Positions 24,147-31,309 of a DNA stretch of 56,210 nt are shown here, piece by piece. Below the pieces are notes generated by a model. The model ran no database searches. It saw nothing but the letters and a program-made list of their open reading frames with translations, and had not been told where the DNA came from. Numbering within the stretch: the stretch's first letter is position 1; the number at the start of each line of letters is the position of its first letter. A program made the translations under genes and the position numbers. Source of the stretch: an uncultured Lachnospiraceae bacterium (GTDB taxonomy: Bacteria > Bacillota > Clostridia > Lachnospirales > Lachnospiraceae); contig USDK01000011.1 in assembly GCA_900553355.1 (NCBI GenBank), positions 1 through 56,210 of the forward strand, in the 5' to 3' direction.

Positions 24147-24594
24147 TCATGATAAAATTTGTCAGTAAAATGCCGTGGCGTTCCACGCTCTGTCTGGTTA
24201 CCACAACATATCCTCTTTTCTGGAAAAATGGCTTTGCCGTAATAGAGGCGTGAGTTGTGATGGTGTTTGGAGATGCGTGGGATTCCAGAAGGTCACAGAT
24301 AGCAGAAGCAATACCGCGGCGCTGATAATCCTTATGGACATAAAGACGGTCCAGATATCCGGTGTCATCAATGTCTCCAAAACCGGTAATGACAGAATTT
24401 TCTTCTGCAATGACGGTATAATGTTCTGTTAATGTAGAATGCCATCGATTCTGAACATCAGCATCAACACGGTCCGGTGCCCAGGCGTCGAGTTGTGCAG
24501 AAGTGTAATCACTGCGGCAGACAGAGTGGATGGTGTCATGAAAAAGCCGGAGGAGCTGAGGCAGGTCTTCCGGCAGGTATTCTCTAAAGATCAT
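24136..24594 (-). CDS. GNAT-family N-acetyltransferase
   Basis: Predicted acetyl-CoA-dependent acetyltransferase, 152 aa. Motif A, which binds the pyrophosphate of CoA, is YLDRLYVHKDYQRRGIASAI near residues 85-104 (Q/R-x-x-G-x-A). The C-terminal KPFFQKRGYVVVTRQSVERHG is the usual end of this YafP-like subgroup. The ATG at 24594 is preferred because GAGGAG lies 7 nt upstream; the longer frame to 24657 has no site. Its acceptor substrate is unknown. Confidence 0.85.
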   Translation of the reverse strand: MIFREYLPEDLPQLLRLFHDTIHSVCRSDYTSAQLDAWAPDRVDADVQNRWHSTLTEHYTVIAEENSVITGFGDIDDTGYLDRLYVHKDYQRRGIASAICDLLESHASPNTITTHASITAKPFFQKRGYVVVTRQSVERHGILLTNFIMKKE

Positions 24595-24843
24595 TTTGAA
24601 TCTCCTCATTTCCGTTTCTTTTTGTAATAGCATAACATGAGGAGAGGTGGGAAACAATGGAAATAAGGGAAAGGCCTGACAGGATTTTAAGTTGTTTTTT
24701 GGACAGGCCTGTGTTATGATATGTGCACATCAGAATCCTGGATTTTTCTATTCTTAAAATTCTAACATCCAGACTTCATTTATGGCAGTTCAGCCAGAGA
24801 TACCTTGTTTTGATGAATTTAAATTGAAAAGAGGAGTGCGCCT

Positions 24844-25800
24844 ATGGGAAAAGCAAATGTAGCGGTCAATCGTTGGCTGTCAGACAAGGAGCGTTTTGCC
24901 GATCTGTTCAATGGTTTTTTGTTTCATGGAAAGCAGATCATACAGCCGGAGGAGTTAGAAAATCTGGATCGGGAAGCAGATATCCTGATTACGGATAAAA
25001 GTGGAAAAGCACGAGGAGTCCAGAGATATCGGGATATCATTAAAAGATGGAAGAAGGATATGGAACTGGTAGTTCTGGCATGTGAATCTCAGAAGAAGGT
25101 TCATTATGCGATGCCGGTAAGAAATATGCTTTATGACAGTCTTGCATATACGGATCAGATTCAGGAAGTATGGCGGCAGCAGAAAAAAGAGAACAGAATA
25201 ACCAGCGAAGAGTTCCTGTCCAGATTTCGCCTTAAAGACAAAATCTATCCGGTAATTACGCTTGTTATTTATTATGATGTGAAAAAGTGGGACGGGGCGG
25301 TGGATTTATATGGAATGTTCCCGGCGGTGAGCGATGAAAAGATGCAGAAAGTATTAAATGAATTTGTGCCCAATTACCGGATTAATCTGGTGGATGCCGG
25401 GTGTGTCGAACAGGTGGAGCGCTTTCACACAGATTTACAACAGGTATTCGGCATGTTAAAATGTAGAAATAGTAAAGAGGAATTACAGCAGTATATTTAT
25501 CGGAATCAGGAATATTTCAGTAGTGTGGATGTGGAGACATATCAGGCGCTGGGAGAGTTTCTGCATATGGAAAAGGAGTTGGAAAAGATGGCAGATGTGA
25601 GGAAGGGGGAAAAGGTCGATATGTGTCAGGCGTTGAAAGAATGGTATGCGGATGGCGTGGAGGAAGGAAGAAATGATGGGAGAGCAGAAATACTAAGGGA
25701 ACTGATTGGTAAAAAACGGAAAAAAGGTTTATCTGTGGAAGAGATCGCGGATATCCTGGAGGTGGATGTGGAAACAATCCAGGAACTGGCGAAAAAATGA
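24844..25800 (+). CDS. Rpn-family PD-(D/E)XK nuclease 1
   Basis: 318-aa member of the recombination-promoting nuclease (Rpn) group, predicted DNase. The catalytic core lies in the N-terminal 170 residues: ADILITDKSG supplies an Asp and LACESQKKVHYAM the E-x-Q form of the PD-(D/E)XK motif. The C-terminal about 70 residues are a charged helical tail ending in LSVEEIADILEVDVETIQEL, a helix-turn-helix-like segment. The tail is shared with the second Rpn protein at 30442 through 59 identical bases. An internal start with a good ribosome site (ATG 25588) could give the tail as a separate protein. Confidence 0.8.
   Translation: MGKANVAVNRWLSDKERFADLFNGFLFHGKQIIQPEELENLDREADILITDKSGKARGVQRYRDIIKRWKKDMELVVLACESQKKVHYAMPVRNMLYDSLAYTDQIQEVWRQQKKENRITSEEFLSRFRLKDKIYPVITLVIYYDVKKWDGAVDLYGMFPAVSDEKMQKVLNEFVPNYRINLVDAGCVEQVERFHTDLQQVFGMLKCRNSKEELQQYIYRNQEYFSSVDVETYQALGEFLHMEKELEKMADVRKGEKVDMCQALKEWYADGVEEGRNDGRAEILRELIGKKRKKGLSVEEIADILEVDVETIQELAKK
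25588..25800 (+). CDS. Candidate intragenic RpnS-like small protein in Rpn 1
   Basis: In-frame ATG at 25588 is preceded by AAAAGGAG (25571-25578) with 9-nt spacing, and would yield the 70-aa C-terminal tail alone. A further in-frame ATG at 25621 has GGGGGAAAAGG upstream. In E. coli, Rpn genes are reported to make such internal C-terminal proteins, which restrain the toxic nuclease. This is inference from the ribosome sites; expression is unproven. Confidence 0.4.
   Translation: MADVRKGEKVDMCQALKEWYADGVEEGRNDGRAEILRELIGKKRKKGLSVEEIADILEVDVETIQELAKK
25710..25768 (+). repeat. 59-bp direct repeat, copy 1
   Basis: Identical base for base to 31206-31264 and in the same reading frame of the two Rpn genes. 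Encodes KKRKKGLSVEEIADILEVD. Similarity continues weakly on both sides. Confidence 0.95.
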
Positions 25801-25821
25801 TAAAAAGATATTAAGAAAAAG

Positions 25822-25867
25822 AACCAGAGGCAGTCTGTAGAAAGTATGCTACGGACTGCCTCTGGTT
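25822..25867. terminator. Bidirectional terminator after Rpn 1
   Basis: A 19-nt stem (25822-25840 with 25849-25867, one G-T pair) with an 8-nt loop, followed by TTT and preceded by A-rich sequence. It lies between convergent Rpn 1 and the XRE regulator. Confidence 0.85.
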
Positions 25868-25881
25868 TTTATCTGTGCTGT

Positions 25882-26196
25882 TTATTTTCCATTGATATCA
25901 TCGATCAATGCAAGAAGATGTTCTTGCTGCCTGGTGGACAGAGAGTTAAATTTCTGAACGAGTTCGTCTGTCTTGGTGGGATTTAGATATTGTTCGTCAA
26001 AAAAGTCTCTCGGATGAATGTGAAGATAATCACATATGTAGAAAAAGGCCTGCATGGAAGGGAGCGCTTTACGATTTTCTATCTTGTTGATATAGCTTTC
26101 GCTCTGGCCGAGAGAAAGGCTCATATCCCTGGCCGAAACACCGAGATTGGTGCGCAATTCACTTAAACGTTGATAAAATAATTCTGCGTAATCCAT
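25882..26196 (-). CDS. XRE-family helix-turn-helix regulator
   Basis: 104-aa DNA-binding protein. The Cro/CI-type helix-turn-helix spans about residues 8-62 (LRTNLGVSARDMSLSLGQSE, then SYINKIENRKALPSM), and a short C-terminal tail follows. It is divergent from the MetQNI-UroD-F genes; the 264-bp gap between them contains a promoter and an inverted repeat, so it is a candidate regulator of that importer. The ATG has an AGGAGG site. Confidence 0.88.
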   Translation of the reverse strand: MDYAELFYQRLSELRTNLGVSARDMSLSLGQSESYINKIENRKALPSMQAFFYICDYLHIHPRDFFDEQYLNPTKTDELVQKFNSLSTRQQEHLLALIDDINGK

Positions 26197-26344
26197 AAGG
26201 ATACCTCCTGATATTAAGAATTATATTCGATGCATGCCCTAAATATGAAGAAAAGAAAGATTTATTGAAAAAGTGATATGGAATACAATGCCATATATTA
26301 TATAGACAGAATCAATATTTAAGAAGTTTTATACAAATAATTTA

Positions 26345-26374
26345 TTGGAAAAGAGTGATATATAAGGATATAAT
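26345..26374 (+). promoter_or_regulatory. Predicted promoter of the MetQNI-UroD-F operon
   Basis: TTGGAA (26345-26350), 18-bp spacer and consensus TATAAT (26369-26374). A second TATAAT occurs at 26422-26427. The region is very AT-rich, so exact start sites are uncertain. Confidence 0.4.
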
Positions 26375-26391
26375 TTCTCGATATAGGGAAA

Positions 26392-26425
26392 TATATTCTC
26401 TAAATTTTGAAAAATAGAGAATATA
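26392..26425. promoter_or_regulatory. Inverted repeat upstream of the metQ-like gene
   Basis: TATATTCTCTA (26392-26402) and TAGAGAATATA (26415-26425) are perfect 11-bp inverted arms 12 bp apart, just downstream of the predicted -10. It could be an operator for the divergent XRE regulator or a weak leader hairpin. No SAM or T-box motif was seen. Confidence 0.4.
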
Positions 26426-26460
26426 ATGATTATTAAAAGCTAAAAAGGAGAAAAGTAAGG

Positions 26461-27294
26461 ATGAAAAGGAAAATTGTAAGTTTACTTGGGTGTACGGTAA
26501 TGTTGTCTATGTTAATGGCAGGATGTGGAAGTTCTGATTCCGGAAGCGATTCAGAAGAGCAGACGAGTGGGACGAAAGATAAGATCGTGATTGGTACAAG
26601 TTCTGTTTCGAAAGATTTGGCAGAATCCGGAAGAGAAGAACTGGAAAATATGGGATATGAAGTTGAAATTAAAGTCTTTGATGACTATGTTCTTCCAAAT
26701 GATGCGTTGGTAGAGGGAAGTGTAGATGCTAATATTTATCAGCATGAACCATATATGGATAATTACAATGAATCAAATGGGACTAATATTGTGATGCTTT
26801 CTCCGAAGCTGTGGAATTACTATTCCGGGCTGTATTCAGTGAAGGCAGACAGTCTGGAAGAACTTCCTGACGGTGGACCGATTGGCATTGCAGAAGATGC
26901 GTCAAATATCAGTGAACAGCTGCAGGAATTACAGGAAGCAGGTTTGATTACGCTGAATGATAAGCCGTCTTCCGGCGAGTTCTTTACATTGGCAGATGTT
27001 ATCGATAATCCACATGGTTATGAAATCATTACCGGAGGCGGAAATAAATATCAGAACATGGAAGATTTTACAGCTTTAATTGGAACGTCTAATACGATGG
27101 CTGAAGCAGGAATCGATCCAACAGAACACCTCCTGAAGAAGTTTGTTGATAATGAATTGGCCGAAGGAATGTGTGTAATGGAAGAAAATCAGGATGCGGA
27201 ATGGGTAAAAGATTTGATGACTGCATATACTTCTGACGCGGCAAAGGAAAATGTTCCGGCATCTACCGGATTTGAGCCGGCTGAAGAAGAATAG
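26461..27294 (+). CDS. metQ: MetQ/NlpA-family binding lipoprotein
   Basis: Extracytoplasmic receptor of a methionine-type importer. Signal peptide with lipobox LMAGC (near residue 22) and a Ser/Gly/Asp tether. NlpA-family features include IVIGTSSVSKDLAESGREEL, VDANIYQHEPYMDNYN and GPIGIAEDASN. 277 aa is typical. AAAAAGGAG precedes the ATG. metN and metI-like genes follow. The family usually binds methionine, but MetQ homologues also bind other small amino acids or derivatives, and the UroD gene in the same operon hints at a methylated ligand. Confidence 0.85.
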   Translation: MKRKIVSLLGCTVMLSMLMAGCGSSDSGSDSEEQTSGTKDKIVIGTSSVSKDLAESGREELENMGYEVEIKVFDDYVLPNDALVEGSVDANIYQHEPYMDNYNESNGTNIVMLSPKLWNYYSGLYSVKADSLEELPDGGPIGIAEDASNISEQLQELQEAGLITLNDKPSSGEFFTLADVIDNPHGYEIITGGGNKYQNMEDFTALIGTSNTMAEAGIDPTEHLLKKFVDNELAEGMCVMEENQDAEWVKDLMTAYTSDAAKENVPASTGFEPAEEE

Positions 27295-27303
27295 GGAAAG
27301 ACA

Positions 27304-28275
27304 ATGATAGAAATTACAAATCTGGAAAAAAATTTTGGTGATCTGGAAGTCCTAAAAAAAATTAATCTTAAGATTATGGATGGAGAAATATACGGTCTGG
27401 TTGGAGTCAGCGGCGCGGGAAAATCAACATTGCTCCGGTGTATCAACGGACTGGAATCGTATTCCAATGGATCATTGAAGGTCAACGGAACAGAGGTCAA
27501 AGATCTGGATAAGAAGCAGAAGAAAATATTCCAGAAAAACATAGGAATGATTTTTCAGCATTTCCCTATGCTTACAAGAAAAACGGTATATGACAATATT
27601 GCTTTTCCAATGAAATGTTGGAAATATGGAAAGAAAGAAATAGACCAGCGAGTAAAAGAACTGGCGGAGATCGTAGGTATTACCGATAAACTGGGAGAAA
27701 AGCCGGCAAATTTATCTGGGGGACAGAAACAGAGAGTGGCTATTGCCAGGGCGCTGTCTATGAATCCGAAGATTTTGCTTAGCGATGAGGCAACATCGGC
27801 GCTGGATCCGAAAACAACTCAGTCTATTTTGGCATTGTTAAAAGAAATCAATGAAAAACTTGGAATTACGATTATTATCGTAACACACCAGATGGAAGTA
27901 GTCCGGCAGGTCTGCCAGAAAGTTTCATTATTGGAAGGCGGTAAGATCGTGACGTCCGGAGATGTAGAGGAATTGTTTTTAAAACAGCCGGATGCACTCC
28001 AAAGCTTTTTGGGAAGAGGAAATTCCTATACTGTTCCGGATGGGACAAATATACAGATTCTGCTGCAGGAAAAAGATGCTTCCCGGGAAATTTTAAGCAA
28101 AATGGCACGGGAACTTCAGATCGATTATATGGTCTGTGGTGGGAAAATGGAACAGTATAGAGATAAAAATCTCGGAGAAATTGTAATCCATATTTCGGAC
28201 CAGGATACAGAAAAAGTAAAACAGTTTTTAAATGACCATGATGTGATCTGGCATGAATATCAGCAGGAGGGATAG
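27304..28275 (+). CDS. metN: MetN-type ABC ATPase with NIL domain
   Basis: ATP-binding subunit of the MetQNI importer. Walker A GVSGAGKST (about 36-44), signature LSGGQKQR, Walker B ILLSDEATSALDP and switch His in IIVTHQMEVV. The C-terminal residues (about 250-320, INIQILLQ-like through VIWHEY) form the NIL domain, which in MetN senses methionine and shuts down transport. 323 aa. It starts 10 nt after the binding-protein gene. Confidence 0.88.
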   Translation: MIEITNLEKNFGDLEVLKKINLKIMDGEIYGLVGVSGAGKSTLLRCINGLESYSNGSLKVNGTEVKDLDKKQKKIFQKNIGMIFQHFPMLTRKTVYDNIAFPMKCWKYGKKEIDQRVKELAEIVGITDKLGEKPANLSGGQKQRVAIARALSMNPKILLSDEATSALDPKTTQSILALLKEINEKLGITIIIVTHQMEVVRQVCQKVSLLEGGKIVTSGDVEELFLKQPDALQSFLGRGNSYTVPDGTNIQILLQEKDASREILSKMARELQIDYMVCGGKMEQYRDKNLGEIVIHISDQDTEKVKQFLNDHDVIWHEYQQEG

Positions 28276-28277
28276 GA

Positions 28278-28949
28278 ATGGAAACATTATTTGGAGAAAA
28301 TGCAGCAAATTTTTGGCAGATGATTATGCTCCCGGCTTTCCGTGATACTTTTTTAATGCTGATTATTACTACAATATGTGGGACGATATTAGGAGCGGTT
28401 GTAGCAGTTGTACTTTTGGTAACCAATAAAAATGGAATATATCCTAATCGGGTCATTTATGAGTTGATGTCATTTGTTGTAAATGTTGTCCGTTCTTTTC
28501 CTTTTGTAGTATTAATGGTGTTTCTACTGCCGTTTACCAAGGCGGTAATGGGAACATCGATTGGAGTACGGGCAGCAGTGGTTCCTCTGACAGTCTCTGC
28601 TACAGCATTTATTGCAAAACTGATTGAAAATGCAATGCAGGAAGTAGATCCGGCACTGATTGAAGCGATGCGGTCCTTCGGAATTTCGGACCTACAGCTT
28701 ATCAGTCAGGTGATTTTGTCAGAAGCCCTTCCGGCGATTGTGTCTGGTATTATCCTGGCAACTATTTCGATTTTAGGTGCCACGGCAATGGCTGGAACTA
28801 TGGGGGCAGGAGGAATCGGCTCGGCAGCGCTGATTTATGGGTACCAAAGTTTTAATTATGAAGTTATGTATACAATTGCGTTTATTCTGGTGATTTTTGT
28901 AGAAGCGATTCAAGGTATCGGAAATCTGGTGTATAGAAAACTGAAATAG
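28278..28949 (+). CDS. metI: MetI-type ABC permease
   Basis: 223-aa permease with about five membrane helices. The ATPase-docking loop reads DPALIEAMRSFGISDLQLIS, and ATAMAGTMGAGGIGSAAL is the conserved MetI segment near the C-terminus. It starts 3 nt after metN. The following UroD-F gene begins 10 nt after its stop, tying importer and methyltransferase together. Confidence 0.9.
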   Translation: METLFGENAANFWQMIMLPAFRDTFLMLIITTICGTILGAVVAVVLLVTNKNGIYPNRVIYELMSFVVNVVRSFPFVVLMVFLLPFTKAVMGTSIGVRAAVVPLTVSATAFIAKLIENAMQEVDPALIEAMRSFGISDLQLISQVILSEALPAIVSGIILATISILGATAMAGTMGAGGIGSAALIYGYQSFNYEVMYTIAFILVIFVEAIQGIGNLVYRKLK

Positions 28950-28958
28950 AGTGATAAA

Positions 28959-30080
28959 ATGGAATATCAGCAGATTAAAGATTTTTTAGAAAAAGAAAAA
29001 GAAGAAATGACTCCAGAAGAAAGGGCAAGGGATTATGCGGCTGGCAAAGAAGTAGATCATATTCCTTATTCTTTACTTGGAGTCGGTCCGGCGTTGGCTG
29101 TAATTTTCGGGTACACGACGAAAGAAATGGATGAAAATCTGGAAATTACAAAAGAAATTATCCGCAGACAGGAAAAGGACTTTGGCCTAAGAGGACTAAA
29201 TGTCGGTTTAGGCTTAAGAGCACTGGGAGCAGCTTTGGGATCTGAACTTACAGTGCCAGAAATTGGCACGGATTATGTGAAAAAATATGTACTGACAGAT
29301 TATGAGACGCTGGAGCAGCTGGAGGCACAGAATCCAAGGAAGAATCCAATGTTTCTTAATATGATAGAAACAATGCATCAGCTGAAAGAAGCGTTTCCGG
29401 ATATGCCGGTATCTACCGGAGTGACGGGGCCGATTTCGACCGCAGCAGCAATCCGGCCTTTAGACAGGATTCTCAGAGATACGGTCAAAGACCCGGAAAG
29501 GTTAATGCGTTTGCTGGATTTATCTGTGGAATTTTCCTTGGAGTGGGTTCGGATGTTTTGCGAGGAGTTTGGAAAGGTTCCGGCAGGTTTTTCGGATCCG
29601 GTAACGTGTATGAATATTTTGAGCAAGAAACAGTTTGATACTTTTTCTAAGCCTTATATAGAACGATTGGTCCGGGGATTGACGGAAATTACCGGATATA
29701 GCCCATCAGCGCATATTTGTGGAAAGACCAGATCCATTTGGGAGGACTTGAAAACAATAGGAATTTCTTCTTTCAGTATTGATAACTGTGAAGATTTGGA
29801 GGAAGCAAAACAAGTTGTAGGAGATACGATGCAGATATGTGGGAATGTACCACCGGTGGAGGTCATGCGTGAAGGAACTGTTGATGATGTAATCGAGGCA
29901 TGTAAGGAGTGTATTAGAAAAGGAGCGGATAGTCCGAACGGTTATCAGCTGGATACTGGCTGTCAGGTTCCGATCGGGACACCACGTGAGAATCTGGATG
30001 CATTTATATATGCGGCCAGAAAATATGGGAAAGGAGCTCGAAAAGGAAGGCTGCCCGAGGGGATTCTGGAGAATAAATAG
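28959..30080 (+). CDS. UroD-family corrinoid methyltransferase (UroD-F)
   Basis: UroD-fold zinc methyltransferase, 373 aa, paralogue of UroD-E with the same N-terminal extension (EYQQIKDFLEKEKEEMTPEE) and same ligand positions: His252-x-Cys254 (AHICGKT) and the later Cys in DTGCQVPIG. Base use is more AT-rich than in UroD-E, like the rest of the MetQNI block, suggesting separate acquisition or long divergence. It starts 10 nt after metI without a strong ribosome site. It lacks a corrinoid protein of its own and would have to use those at 16348 or 18951. Confidence 0.87.
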   Translation: MEYQQIKDFLEKEKEEMTPEERARDYAAGKEVDHIPYSLLGVGPALAVIFGYTTKEMDENLEITKEIIRRQEKDFGLRGLNVGLGLRALGAALGSELTVPEIGTDYVKKYVLTDYETLEQLEAQNPRKNPMFLNMIETMHQLKEAFPDMPVSTGVTGPISTAAAIRPLDRILRDTVKDPERLMRLLDLSVEFSLEWVRMFCEEFGKVPAGFSDPVTCMNILSKKQFDTFSKPYIERLVRGLTEITGYSPSAHICGKTRSIWEDLKTIGISSFSIDNCEDLEEAKQVVGDTMQICGNVPPVEVMREGTVDDVIEACKECIRKGADSPNGYQLDTGCQVPIGTPRENLDAFIYAARKYGKGARKGRLPEGILENK

Positions 30081-30441
30081 AAAATGAGTGGGAATGTAAG
30101 AATAGGCAACCCTCTGGCGCTGTTATGGAACTTTGGTACAAGCGAATGCCAGATATTATACCGGCTATGTTGAAAACACAAATTACGGTTTATTTTCCGG
30201 TAAATATGAGTAAAAAATAAATGAAATGTAGACTTAAAGCAGATGGCATTTGCCATCTGCTTATGTTATAATACCTTCAAAGCATTTTATTTCTGGCGTT
30301 TCTATTTTGGCATTGCCAAGTCTTATATTCCAAGTCTTTTAGAAATTTCAATGCTTTGATCCCAACATAACCAGCAGAGAGATTTCTGAAAGAATGGATA
30401 GGGAAATCTCTCGTATACATTTCAAAAAGGAGGTTTTCCAT
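30081..30441. other. Intergenic region upstream of Rpn 2
   Basis: 361 bp without a convincing gene; a 31-codon open frame at 30125-30220 has no ribosome site. It holds a GC-containing hairpin (AAGCAGATGGCA with TGCCATCTGCTT, 30237-30262), probably the terminator-like end of the MetQNI-UroD-F transcript although no T run follows, and a second hairpin (GAGAGATTTC 30377-30386 with GAAATCTCTC 30403-30412) in the leader of Rpn 2. Confidence 0.55.
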
Positions 30442-31302
30442 ATGAGCAAAGGTATCAGGCAGACTGTAAACAGAACTTTTAAATCCAGCGTCTTTGTGAT
30501 GCTGTTCAGCGATGCCGCAGAAGCACTGAAATTGTATAATGCAGTCAATGGTACAAATTATAAGAATCCGGAAGAATTAGAGATTAACACTCTGGACAAT
30601 GCAATCTACATGGGAATCAAGAATGATGTATCTTTTGTCATAGATTCGAGATTATCCCTGTATGAGCATCAGTCAACTTACAGCCCCAACCTTCCCTTGC
30701 GCTTTTTAATGTATGTGGCAGATTTATATTCATCTATGACCAGACAGAAGGACTTATATTCGGAAAAAGTGGTAAAATTGCCGCCGCCAAAGTTCCTGAT
30801 TTTTTATAATGGCGAAAAACCAAGGGCGGAGCGCGAAGTGCTTAGATTGTCCGATGCATATCAGGTAAGAGAGGGACAGCCGTCACTGGAATTGGAGGCG
30901 GTTATGCTGAATATCAATCCAGGGAATAATCCTGAACTTTTAAAGGTTTGTAAGACTTTAGGGGATTATGCGGAATATGTGGAAAGAGTCCGACGATATG
31001 CAGGAGAAATGAATCTTCCGGAGGCAGTAGAACGGGCAATCACAGAATGTATCCAGGAAGGAATCCTGGCAGATTTCCTGGAGAGGAACCGGGCGGAGGT
31101 GAAGAAAGTGAGTTTATATGAATACGATGCGGAGAGGCACATGCGCCAGATAAAAGAGGACGGAATCGAAGAGGGGAAAAATGCACTTCTTAAGGAACTG
31201 ATTGATAAAAAACGGAAAAAAGGTTTATCTGTGGAAGAGATCGCGGATATCCTGGAGGTGGATGCAGAGACAATCCGTGCGTTGATGGAGGAAAGGAATT
31301 AA
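30442..31302 (+). CDS. Rpn-family PD-(D/E)XK nuclease 2
   Basis: 286 aa. The N-terminal catalytic part differs from Rpn 1 (FKSSVFVMLFSDAAEALKLY; SFVIDSRLSLYEHQST with the Asp and E-x-Q catalytic positions; NLPLRFLMYVADLYSSM), while the last about 45 residues share the KKRKKGLSVEEIADILEVD tail with Rpn 1. The ATG at 30442 follows AAGGAGG; the earlier in-frame codon at 30394 lies inside a leader hairpin. UroD-G begins 7 nt after its stop, so both are on one transcript. Predicted DNase; a defence or recombination role is by family only. Confidence 0.8.
   Translation: MSKGIRQTVNRTFKSSVFVMLFSDAAEALKLYNAVNGTNYKNPEELEINTLDNAIYMGIKNDVSFVIDSRLSLYEHQSTYSPNLPLRFLMYVADLYSSMTRQKDLYSEKVVKLPPPKFLIFYNGEKPRAEREVLRLSDAYQVREGQPSLELEAVMLNINPGNNPELLKVCKTLGDYAEYVERVRRYAGEMNLPEAVERAITECIQEGILADFLERNRAEVKKVSLYEYDAERHMRQIKEDGIEEGKNALLKELIDKKRKKGLSVEEIADILEVDAETIRALMEERN
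31108..31302 (+). CDS. Candidate intragenic RpnS-like small protein in Rpn 2
   Basis: A near-perfect ribosome site GGAGGTGA (31095-31102) lies 7 nt before an in-frame GTG at 31108, which would give a 64-aa C-terminal protein beginning SLYEYDAERHMRQ. A further in-frame ATG at 31141 follows GGAGAGG. This mirrors the situation in Rpn 1 and the intragenic antitoxin arrangement reported for E. coli Rpn genes. Expression is unproven. Confidence 0.45.
   Translation: MSLYEYDAERHMRQIKEDGIEEGKNALLKELIDKKRKKGLSVEEIADILEVDAETIRALMEERN
31206..31264 (+). repeat. 59-bp direct repeat, copy 2
   Basis: Identical to 25710-25768 in sequence and frame. The two copies are 5496 bp apart and bracket the XRE-MetQNI-UroD-F block. 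Confidence 0.95.
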
Positions 31303-31309
31303 TATTTTG

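Noticed and set aside
26197..26460. SAM riboswitch or T-box upstream of the metQ-like gene
   Set aside because: Neither the SAM-I core nor a T-box sequence is visible; the region is AT-rich with only a promoter and an 11-bp inverted repeat.
30125..30220. 31-codon small gene
   Set aside because: No ribosome binding site and no recognisable content; likely chance.
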